Assembly (NCBI GenBank): GCA_036393835.1 | Contig: DASWGI010000177.1 | Location: forward strand, 1-16,025 | Length of the DNA stretch: 16,025 nt | Origin: VBKO01 sp036393835 | Lineage (GTDB): Bacteria; Myxococcota; Myxococcia; Myxococcales; 40CM-4-68-19 | Reading direction: 5' to 3' | Shown: positions 7,055-12,863 of the stretch, piece by piece | Layout of the letters: each line of letters starts with the position of its first letter | How positions within the stretch are numbered: the stretch's first letter is position 1 | The notes under the pieces: generated by a model | The model's database searches: none | What the model saw: only the letters and a program-made list of their open reading frames with translations | What the model was told of the DNA's origin: nothing | Translations under genes and position numbers: made by a program

Positions 7055-7445
7055 AGGTCGCCACGCTGCCGGGCTGCTCCTCGAGCCGCACCTCGGCGAC
7101 CGGAAGCCCCGAGCGCTCCGCCTGCTCGAAGATCAGCCGCGCCAGGTTCTCCGCGGTGGGCGCCACGTCCAGGACGCGGAACGGCTCTCCCAGCGATCGC
7201 AGCGGCGCCACCAGCGGATCGTCGCGGTGGAGCAGAAGCTGGTGGTCGAGCTGCTCGTCCACGTAGGCGCGCACGCGCCGCGAGATGACGTCGAAGTCCG
7301 CCACCATGCCTTGCTCGTCCAGCGACTCGGCCCGGAGCGTGACGAACGCGCGCGCATTGTGCCCGTGCAGCCGCCCGCACTTGCCCGGGTGGCCGAGCAG
7401 CCGGTGCCCGTAGCAGAAGGCCAGCTCCTGGGTGACCTGGAACAT
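7044..7445 (-). CDS. queD: QueD / 6-pyruvoyltetrahydropterin synthase-like enzyme
   Basis: This 133-residue protein belongs to the 6-pyruvoyltetrahydropterin synthase / 6-carboxytetrahydropterin synthase family, whose bacterial members turn dihydroneopterin triphosphate into 6-carboxytetrahydropterin for queuosine and other deazapurines. Zinc ligands are His14, His27 and His29 (FCYGH ... LHGHN), the catalytic Cys is Cys23 (GKCGRLHGH), and Asp67-His68 (LDHQLL) supplies the catalytic pair. E118/E122-E123 near the end fit the substrate-anchoring Glu position. The usual FSAAH motif reads FCYGH here, so membership of a divergent subgroup, or a pterin role other than queuosine, is possible. No queC, queE or folE lies nearby. 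The ATG at 7445 is preferred over longer open starts because the family sequence begins there (MFQVTQELAF). It is divergent from the DprE1-like gene and converges on the YkgJ gene. Confidence 0.88.
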   Translation of the reverse strand: MFQVTQELAFCYGHRLLGHPGKCGRLHGHNARAFVTLRAESLDEQGMVADFDVISRRVRAYVDEQLDHQLLLHRDDPLVAPLRSLGEPFRVLDVAPTAENLARLIFEQAERSGLPVAEVRLEEQPGSVATFRR

Positions 7446-7451
7446 GCGCCG

Positions 7452-7457
7452 ATTGTA
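7452..7457 (-). promoter_or_regulatory. Candidate -10 box for a leaderless queD transcript
   Basis: On the minus strand TACAAT (7457-7452) matches the -10 consensus in five of six positions and ends 6 nt before the queD ATG. Transcription would then begin at or next to the start codon, giving a leaderless mRNA. This fits the absence of any Shine-Dalgarno sequence. No good -35 hexamer is visible 16-18 nt upstream, so the call is weak. Confidence 0.35.
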
Positions 7458-7481
7458 ACGCGGCTGTAGCATGCCGCGCCG

Positions 7482-8762
7482 ATGCAGCCGCTCGAATCGT
7501 GGGGCCGCTACCCTCCGGCGCGCCAGGCGGCCGTGTCCGTCCACTGGCGGAGCGACCCGCTCCCCCGGGTGCACGGCACCTTGCTGCCCTTCGGGCAGGG
7601 CCGCAGCTACGGCGACTGCTGCCTCAATGACGGCGGCACCTTGCTCGAGACGTCGCGGCTGGACCGCTTCATCGAGTTCGACCAGGGCCGCGGCATCTTG
7701 CGCTGCGAGGCGGGCGTCCGGATCGCGGACATCCTCGCGCTCACCGTGCCACGCGGCTGGTTCCTGCCGGTGGTCCCCGGGACGCAGCTCGTCTCGGTGG
7801 GCGGCGCCATCGCCAACGACATCCACGGCAAGAACCACTTCCGCGCGGGCACGTTCGGACGGCACGTGCGGGCCTTCGAGCTGCTCCGCTCGACCGGCGA
7901 GCGCGCCGCCTGCTCGCCCGTCGAGAACGCGGAGCTGTTCGCGGCGACCATCGCGGGGCTGGGCCTCACCGGGCTAGTCACCTGGGCGGAGCTGCAACTC
8001 CGGCCGGTGCAGGGTCCGTTCATCGACAGCGAGACGGTCCCCTTCCGCTCGCTCGACGAGTTCTTCGTCCTCGACGCGGACTCCTCGCAGCGGTTCGAAT
8101 ACACCGTCGCCTGGATCGATCTGCGGGCGCGCGGGCTGCGGGGCCTGTACTTCCGCGGCGACCACTCGGCCCGCCCAGGGAAGGTGCCGCGGCCACGGGA
8201 GCCCGGTCCGTTCCCGTTCGACCTGCCCGGCTTCGCCGTCAGCGGGCCGACCGTCGCCGCCTTCAACGCGCTGTACTACGCACGCGGGCGGCTCCGGTCG
8301 GGGCGGAAGCAGGTCCGCCACGCGCCGTTCTTCTTCCCGTTCGACGGCGTGGGCCGGTGGAACCGGGTCTACGGCAAGCGCGGCCTGCTGCAGTTCCAGT
8401 GCGTCGTCCAGGATCGCGGCGCCGTCCGCGCGATGCTCGACCGCGCCGGCTCGTCGGGCGTCGTCTCCTCGCTCGGGGTCCTGAAGACGTTCGGCGAGGT
8501 CCCCTCGCCCGGGATGCTCTCCTTCCCGCGCCCGGGAGCGACGCTCGCGCTGGACTTCCCCAACGAAGGCGACGAGACCTTCGTGCTCCTCGAGGCGCTC
8601 GAGGCCATCGTGCGCGAAGCAGGGGGCGCCCTCTATCCGGCCAAGGACGCGCGGATGTCGCCGGCGACGTTCGCGGCGGGTTACCCGCGGCTCGCCGATT
8701 TCGAGCGCCACGTGGATCCGGCGTTCTCCTCCTCCTTCTGGCGGCGGGTCCGCGCCGCATGA
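7482..8762 (+). CDS. DprE1-like FAD-binding oxidase (decaprenylphosphoryl-ribose 2-oxidase family)
   Basis: The 426-residue product is a VAO/PCMH-type flavoenzyme resembling DprE1, which oxidises decaprenylphosphoryl-D-ribose at C2' as the first half of epimerisation to the arabinose form. FAD-binding motifs are GQGRSYGDCCLN (38-49) and PGTQLVSVGGAIANDIHGKN (99-118), both very close to the mycobacterial enzyme. C-terminal blocks also match: LGVLKTFGEVPSPGMLSFP, LDFP, LYPAKDAR (Lys388, counterpart of the substrate-binding Lys418 of M. tuberculosis) and YPRLADFERHVDP. The residue aligned with mycobacterial Cys387 is Ala356. The length is slightly below the 461 of the mycobacterial protein. The stop overlaps the start of the DprE2-like reductase by 4 bp (ATGA), so the pair is one functional unit. 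The start at 7482 has no clear ribosome site. The true substrate here is unknown; another polyprenyl-linked or nucleotide-linked pentose is possible. Confidence 0.88.
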   Translation: MQPLESWGRYPPARQAAVSVHWRSDPLPRVHGTLLPFGQGRSYGDCCLNDGGTLLETSRLDRFIEFDQGRGILRCEAGVRIADILALTVPRGWFLPVVPGTQLVSVGGAIANDIHGKNHFRAGTFGRHVRAFELLRSTGERAACSPVENAELFAATIAGLGLTGLVTWAELQLRPVQGPFIDSETVPFRSLDEFFVLDADSSQRFEYTVAWIDLRARGLRGLYFRGDHSARPGKVPRPREPGPFPFDLPGFAVSGPTVAAFNALYYARGRLRSGRKQVRHAPFFFPFDGVGRWNRVYGKRGLLQFQCVVQDRGAVRAMLDRAGSSGVVSSLGVLKTFGEVPSPGMLSFPRPGATLALDFPNEGDETFVLLEALEAIVREAGGALYPAKDARMSPATFAAGYPRLADFERHVDPAFSSSFWRRVRAA

Positions 8763-9481
8763 CGCGCGTCCTGGTGCTCGGCGCGACCTCGGCCATCGCG
8801 CAGCAGGTCGCGCGCCTGTACGCGGCGCGCGGCGCCGCGCTGTTCCTGGTCGCGCGCAACGAGGAGCGCCTCGCCGCGGTGGCGGACGACCTGCGCGTGC
8901 GGGGCGCCTCGGTGGACACCGCCATCGCGGACCTGGACGATCCCGCGCGGCACGAGGACCTCCTCGCGCGCGCGGCGCCGCTCGAGGTGGTCTTCCTCGC
9001 GCACGGCGTCCTCGGCGACGCGCGAGAGACGGAGCGGATCGCCGAGGCGGCGGAGGCGGTGCTGCGGACGAACCTTCTCGGGCCCGTCTCGCTGCTCACC
9101 CGCGCGGCGCAGCGGCTCGAGGCCCAGCGGGGCGGCTGCATCGTCGCGCTCTCCTCGGTCGCCGGCGACCGCGGGCGGGCGAGCAACGCGGTGTACGGCG
9201 CCTCGAAGGCGGGGCTGGCCGCGTTCCTCTCCGGGCTGCGCAACCGGCTCTACCGCGCGGGCGTGCGGGTAGTGACGGTCAAGCCTGGACTGGTGGACAC
9301 GCCCATGACGGCGCACCTGGCGAAGAACCCGCTCTACAGCTCGCCCGGCCGGGTGGCGCGCGACGTGGTGCGCGCAGTCGACCGCGGGCGCGACGTCGTC
9401 TACACGCCGTGGTGGTGGCGGCTGGTGCTGTTCGCGGTCCGGCTCCTGCCCGAGCGGGTGTTCAAGCGGCTCTCGCTGTAA
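8759..9481 (+). CDS. DprE2-like SDR family reductase
   Basis: This 240-residue short-chain dehydrogenase/reductase has the NAD(P)-binding motif GATSAIA (8-14), Asn105 in NLLG, Ser132/133 in LSSVAG, and the catalytic Tyr146/Lys150 in YGASK. The GATSAIA form and the hydrophobic C-terminus (WWWRLVLFAVRLLPERVFKRL) are typical of the DprE2-like group, which reduces the keto intermediate made by DprE1 to complete 2'-epimerisation; the hydrophobic end may sit at the membrane. The ATG at 8759 overlaps the upstream stop as ATGA and no ribosome site of its own is obvious, so translation is probably coupled. Position directly after the DprE1-like oxidase is the strongest functional clue. A generic SDR acting on another sugar lipid cannot be excluded. 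Confidence 0.88.
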   Translation: MTRVLVLGATSAIAQQVARLYAARGAALFLVARNEERLAAVADDLRVRGASVDTAIADLDDPARHEDLLARAAPLEVVFLAHGVLGDARETERIAEAAEAVLRTNLLGPVSLLTRAAQRLEAQRGGCIVALSSVAGDRGRASNAVYGASKAGLAAFLSGLRNRLYRAGVRVVTVKPGLVDTPMTAHLAKNPLYSSPGRVARDVVRAVDRGRDVVYTPWWWRLVLFAVRLLPERVFKRLSL

Positions 9482-9520
9482 TGGAATGCGCTCTGGCCGC
9501 CGCCGTGGTAGGTCAGGCTC

Positions 9521-9796
9521 ATGCAGATCGAGGGGCTGGGCGAGGTTCGCGCTTCCGAGCCGGAACGGGTGGTGCTGCGCATGCGCGGGTCCGCGGTGAC
9601 GGTGTCCGGGTGGCGCATCGCCGCCGAAGCGCCGCGCGGAGCGGGCACCATCGTGCTCGCGGAGCACGGCGCGCAGAAGTTCTACCGGGGAGAGGGAGTG
9701 TTCCTGGGCTGGCCTCAGGAGCGGCTGGAGGCCGCCTACCGCGCGCTGCTCCCGCCGTCGCAAGGGCCCGGCGAGGACCATCCGCAGCTGGGATAG
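9521..9796 (+). CDS. Hypothetical 91-residue protein
   Basis: I do not recognise this protein. It starts MQIEGLGEVRASEPERVVLR and is predicted to be soluble, with no signal peptide or membrane segment. An N-terminal beta-rich stretch (RVVLRMRGSAVTVSGWRI) is followed by a second strand pair (GTIVLAEHGAQKFYRGEGVFLGW) and an amphipathic helix (QERLEAAYRALLPP), then a short disordered tail. Third-position G/C is high across the frame, supporting real coding. The ribosome site is weak (AGG about 8 nt upstream). It follows the DprE2-like gene by 39 bp on the same strand and may be its operon tail, then converges on the beta-barrel gene with a 19-bp gap. Confidence 0.6.
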   Translation: MQIEGLGEVRASEPERVVLRMRGSAVTVSGWRIAAEAPRGAGTIVLAEHGAQKFYRGEGVFLGWPQERLEAAYRALLPPSQGPGEDHPQLG

Positions 9797-9815
9797 GCGG
9801 CCCGGCCCGGATCGA

Positions 9816-10397
9816 TCAGTAGGGCAGCGTGTACGACACGCCGGCGTTAATGGTCCACACCGTCACGCTGTCGTTCAGGATGTGGAACATGAACGCGCCC
9901 TGGATGCCGAGGTGCGGCATCACGTGCGGAATCGGGTAGTTTCCCTGCGCGCCGAGCGCGAGGCCCACCTTGGTCCCGCCACCGCCGCTGATGGGGACGA
10001 TCGAGAGCCCGGCCAGGCCGGAGAGCTGGACGGGTCCGATGTGCTCGCCGCGGATGCCGCCGCCCGCGGTGATCGGGAAGCTGGTGAAGCTCCCGAACGC
10101 CAGAGCGATGTTGCCGAAGGCGAGCCAGGAGAGGTCCGGGTTGATCGGGAACGCGTAGCTGCCGCCGCCATTGAACCCGAACTGGCCCGTGCTGTTGCTG
10201 ACGCAGAAAGCACCGATGCACGCGCTGACGCTGGTGCTGTAGAACCCGATGCCTCCCCAGAGCTGCGCCGGGCGGAACCTGGAGGTGGCCGTCGACGCCG
10301 ACGAGCGAGCCGGTGCCGGATCCGGCCCGGGATCGGCCTTCGCCTCCGCCGCCGCGAGGAGGGCGGCGAGCAGCAGACCCCCGAACACTGCTTTCAT
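9816..10397 (-). CDS. Secreted, probable outer-membrane beta-barrel protein
   Basis: The 193-residue product opens with a Sec signal peptide (MKAVFGGLLLAALLAAAEAKA, cleavage near residues 19-21). A Pro/Ala/Ser linker (22-40) and a Gly- and aromatic-rich body of alternating strands follow. Repeated patterns such as GGIGFYSTSV, GQFGFNGGGSYAF, FGNIALAFGSFTSF and IQGAFMFHIL, plus the C-terminal end NAGVSYTLPY, fit a small 8- to 10-strand outer membrane beta-barrel, although the last residue is Tyr rather than the classic Phe. Cys60 and Cys65 could form a disulfide. No specific family is recognisable. GGAGG lies about 4 nt before the ATG. It lies 93 bp downstream of fdhE on the same strand, in a gap without a clear terminator, so partial read-through from the formate dehydrogenase operon is possible. 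Confidence 0.75.
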   Translation of the reverse strand: MKAVFGGLLLAALLAAAEAKADPGPDPAPARSSASTATSRFRPAQLWGGIGFYSTSVSACIGAFCVSNSTGQFGFNGGGSYAFPINPDLSWLAFGNIALAFGSFTSFPITAGGGIRGEHIGPVQLSGLAGLSIVPISGGGGTKVGLALGAQGNYPIPHVMPHLGIQGAFMFHILNDSVTVWTINAGVSYTLPY

Positions 10398-10490
10398 GGT
10401 GCCTCCGTAAGGCCACGCGGGATGCGCGGCGAAGACTGGGCGCGTCCTACCACGGGCGGATCCGGTCGTCGTCTTTTCGTCCGGGCGCCG

Positions 10491-11282
10491 TCAGATCCCC
10501 GCCAGGCCCGGCTCGATGCGCTGGTACCCCCGATCGACGGCCCACAGATCGAGCGCCAGCGAGACGAGGTCGTCCACCTCGGGGATCGGCCGCGCATCGA
10601 GGGAGAGGTCGATCGACTTCACGTAGCGCTTGCAAGTGTCGCACGCCTCGATGCGCGCGGTCGGGTCCTTCTCGTCCTGGAACGAGGGCAACAGGTGCGG
10701 ATCCGCCTCGCCGCACGAGGCGCAGCGGATGCGCGGGAAGTCCCACTGTCCCGCGCAGAGCGCGCAGTGGAGGAGGCGCTGCGCGCCGTGCGATTCGGGC
10801 AGTATCTTGCGCGCGGACACCCAGGGCAGCCCCCCGCAGAACGGGCAGGCGCCCTCGCGGAGGTCGCGCACGGGCTTGCGCCGCTCGGCGGCGAGCAGCT
10901 CCACCCAGGGCTTGAGCAGGGCGCGGGAAAGGTAGTCGGCGCGCGCCTCGGGACCGCCGGACCAGTAGACGAAGAGGCGGGTGCGCGCGGTCTGCGCGTC
11001 GTCCTGCAGCCGGGCGCGCGCCTCCTCTGCCAGCTGGGGCGGACCCGAAACCGCGTGACGGAGGAGCGGCTCGGCGCTGGCGAGGAGCGGGCCGGCCTGC
11101 TCGTCGAGCTCCGCGCTCAGGGTCCCCGCGGCGAGCGCGCGCGCCAGCTCGCGCTGCGCGCGGTACAGGCCGGCGGCGAAGCGCAGCGGCGCCTCGGCTG
11201 AAGCGGCCTGCGGAGCGAGCAGCTCGGCCCGCTCCGCGCGCTTCGAGAGGCCCTCCAGGACGTCAGCGCTTCTTGGCGTCAC
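10491..11282 (-). CDS. fdhE: FdhE, formate dehydrogenase maturation protein
   Basis: FdhE is a cytoplasmic rubredoxin-like protein needed for maturation of Tat-exported respiratory formate dehydrogenases. The 263-residue product has an N-terminal helical domain (LRFAAGLYRAQRELARAL) and four Cys-x2-Cys pairs: 146/149 (GACPFCGGLP), 173/176 (LHCALCAGQW), 187/190 (RCASCGE) and 214/217 (ACDTCKRY). These, and the motif YVKSIDL, are the family hallmark. The GTG start at 11282 lies inside the cytochrome b gene, giving a 20-bp overlap; I find no better start before the conserved region, but the weak ribosome site makes the exact start uncertain. Its place as last gene of the fdn-type operon confirms the assignment. 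Confidence 0.92.
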   Translation of the reverse strand: MTPRSADVLEGLSKRAERAELLAPQAASAEAPLRFAAGLYRAQRELARALAAGTLSAELDEQAGPLLASAEPLLRHAVSGPPQLAEEARARLQDDAQTARTRLFVYWSGGPEARADYLSRALLKPWVELLAAERRKPVRDLREGACPFCGGLPWVSARKILPESHGAQRLLHCALCAGQWDFPRIRCASCGEADPHLLPSFQDEKDPTARIEACDTCKRYVKSIDLSLDARPIPEVDDLVSLALDLWAVDRGYQRIEPGLAGI

Positions 11283-11979
11283 CCGTCACTTGCCGGTACC
11301 ACTTGGGGTGGTGCAGCCGCGCCCACTCCTTGGTGACCGTGCCCCGCACGATGGCGCTGAAGGTCCCCGGCTCCGCCGCGGTGCCCAGGTAGATGTGCCC
11401 GATGATCATGGCGACGAAGAGGATGAACGCGATGTCGTGCACCACGTAGCTGAGCTGGCGGACCCCGTTCCCGAACGGCTCCGGGAACCACATCACGATG
11501 CCGGAGAGGAGCAGCCCCAGGGCGCCGAGGGCCGCCGCCCAGAAGAGCAGCTTCTGGCCGCCGTTGTACTTGCCGACCTCCGAGTCGTCGCCTTGGTACC
11601 GCATGTAGCGGATGATGCCGCCCGGCGTGAGGAACTCCCGGTCCTTGTCGGTCAGCTTCATCTCCGAGAACCAGTGCACGAACATGACCAGCGTCGCGAT
11701 CGAGAACGCGACGCCGGTCCAGGGGTGCAGCCAGCGGCAGACCGACAGGCCGCCGAAGAGTGTGGCCATCCACCCGAAGAGCGGAGTCCAGATGGGCAGA
11801 CCGGTGAAGAGGCAGACGAAGAAGAACAGGGCCACGGTCCAGTGGATCACGCGCGAGGAAAGGCGGTGGCGGACGATCTCGCCGCCCACCACCACGTCCT
11901 CGTCCTCGCGGGCCCGCACGACCGCCGCGTCGCCCACCCCCGTCCGCTTGGTCTGGCCGGGAAGCGCCACCTCGCTCAT
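11263..11979 (-). CDS. fdnI: Formate dehydrogenase cytochrome b subunit (FdnI/FdoI-type)
   Basis: This 238-residue integral membrane protein carries electrons from the Fe-S subunit through two b-type haems to the quinone pool. It has four membrane helices (about 45-62, 88-104, 146-163, 183-200) and the four expected haem-ligand histidines: His46 (RVIHW), His85 (LHPWTG), His181 (VVHD) and His195 (GHIYLG). The end TFSAIVRGTVTKEWARLHHPKW is typical of the gamma subunit. Compared with E. coli FdnI there is an extra hydrophilic N-terminal stretch of about 30 residues before the first helix. The ATG at 11979 overlaps the stop of the Fe-S subunit gene by 4 bp (ATGA), implying coupled translation and matched stoichiometry. 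The ORF is also open further upstream in this frame, but that region is antisense-frame shadow of the Fe-S gene. Confidence 0.94.
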   Translation of the reverse strand: MSEVALPGQTKRTGVGDAAVVRAREDEDVVVGGEIVRHRLSSRVIHWTVALFFFVCLFTGLPIWTPLFGWMATLFGGLSVCRWLHPWTGVAFSIATLVMFVHWFSEMKLTDKDREFLTPGGIIRYMRYQGDDSEVGKYNGGQKLLFWAAALGALGLLLSGIVMWFPEPFGNGVRQLSYVVHDIAFILFVAMIIGHIYLGTAAEPGTFSAIVRGTVTKEWARLHHPKWYRQVTGDAKKR

Positions 11980-12863
11980 ACCGGACCCTCCCCTCGGGAC
12001 TTCTCGCCACCCTCCTTCGGCTTCTTGGGGCCGAAGGTCAGGTAGTGGCCGACCATGGCGAAGAACGCCGCCGCGAAGGCGATCACGCCCACCGGCCGCA
12101 GCACGTTCTTCCAGAACCTCACGCCCGTGGGCACGTGCGGATCCTTCGGGAGGCCGTACCACTCGGGATGATCGCCGTGCGACAGCACCGTGACTACGCT
12201 GGTCCCACCCACGCCCTTGGGATTGTACACGGAGGCCTGAGCAAAGCCGTTGGCCCTGAGCTGCTCGACGCGCGAGTCGGCCAGCGCGAGCATGTCGTCC
12301 TTGGTCCCGAAGTGCAGGCAACCCGTCGGGCACGCTTTCACGCAGGCGGGCTCGAGCCCGACGTCGACCCGGTCGACGCAGAGCGTGCACTTCGCCATCT
12401 TGTCGGTGCGCGCCGCGTAGCGTGGCACGTCGAACGGGCACCCGGTCTCGCACATCTTGCAGCCGATGCAGGCTTCGGGGTTCACGTCCACGATGCCGTT
12501 CTCGTACTGCACGATGGCGCCCGGCGCCGGGCAGGCCTTGAGGCAGCCCGGATCCGCGCAGTGCATGCACTGGTCCTTGCGCATGAGCCAGGCGAAGCCG
12601 CCGTCGGGGAGGGTCTGCTCGTTGAACTTGATCAGGTTCCACAGGTCGGCGTGCAGCGTCGGCACCGTCTGGTAGCTGCCGACCTGCACCGTCCGCACGT
12701 TGCCGAGGTCGTTCCACTCCTGGCAGGCGACCTCGCACGCCTTGCACCCGATGCAGGTGGAGGTGTCGATGTACTTGGAGACGACCGGCATCTTGCGCTG
12801 GCCGCTCCCGCCACCCCACATTTGCGCCGACGACCGACGGATCTGGAGGCCTGGCGAGTTCAT
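11976..12863 (-). CDS. fdnH: Formate dehydrogenase iron-sulfur subunit (FdnH/FdoH-type)
   Basis: This 295-residue subunit carries four [4Fe-4S] clusters, passing electrons from the molybdenum/tungsten site to cytochrome b. Cysteine groups are C37/40/43/47 (TCIGCKACEVAC), C99/102/107/111 (CMHCADPGCLKAC), C132/135/138/142 (CIGCKMCETGC), and C159/162/174/178 (CTLC ... CVKAC). A single membrane helix at about 254-275 (VLRPVGVIAFAAAFFAMVGHYL) anchors the subunit as in E. coli FdnH, placing the ferredoxin domain outside. A short basic, Gly-rich region follows. Its ATG at 12863 overlaps the catalytic subunit stop (ATGA), and its stop overlaps the cytochrome b start in the same way. There is no signal peptide of its own; it should travel with the Tat-exported catalytic subunit. 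Confidence 0.95.
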   Translation of the reverse strand: MNSPGLQIRRSSAQMWGGGSGQRKMPVVSKYIDTSTCIGCKACEVACQEWNDLGNVRTVQVGSYQTVPTLHADLWNLIKFNEQTLPDGGFAWLMRKDQCMHCADPGCLKACPAPGAIVQYENGIVDVNPEACIGCKMCETGCPFDVPRYAARTDKMAKCTLCVDRVDVGLEPACVKACPTGCLHFGTKDDMLALADSRVEQLRANGFAQASVYNPKGVGGTSVVTVLSHGDHPEWYGLPKDPHVPTGVRFWKNVLRPVGVIAFAAAFFAMVGHYLTFGPKKPKEGGEKSRGEGPV

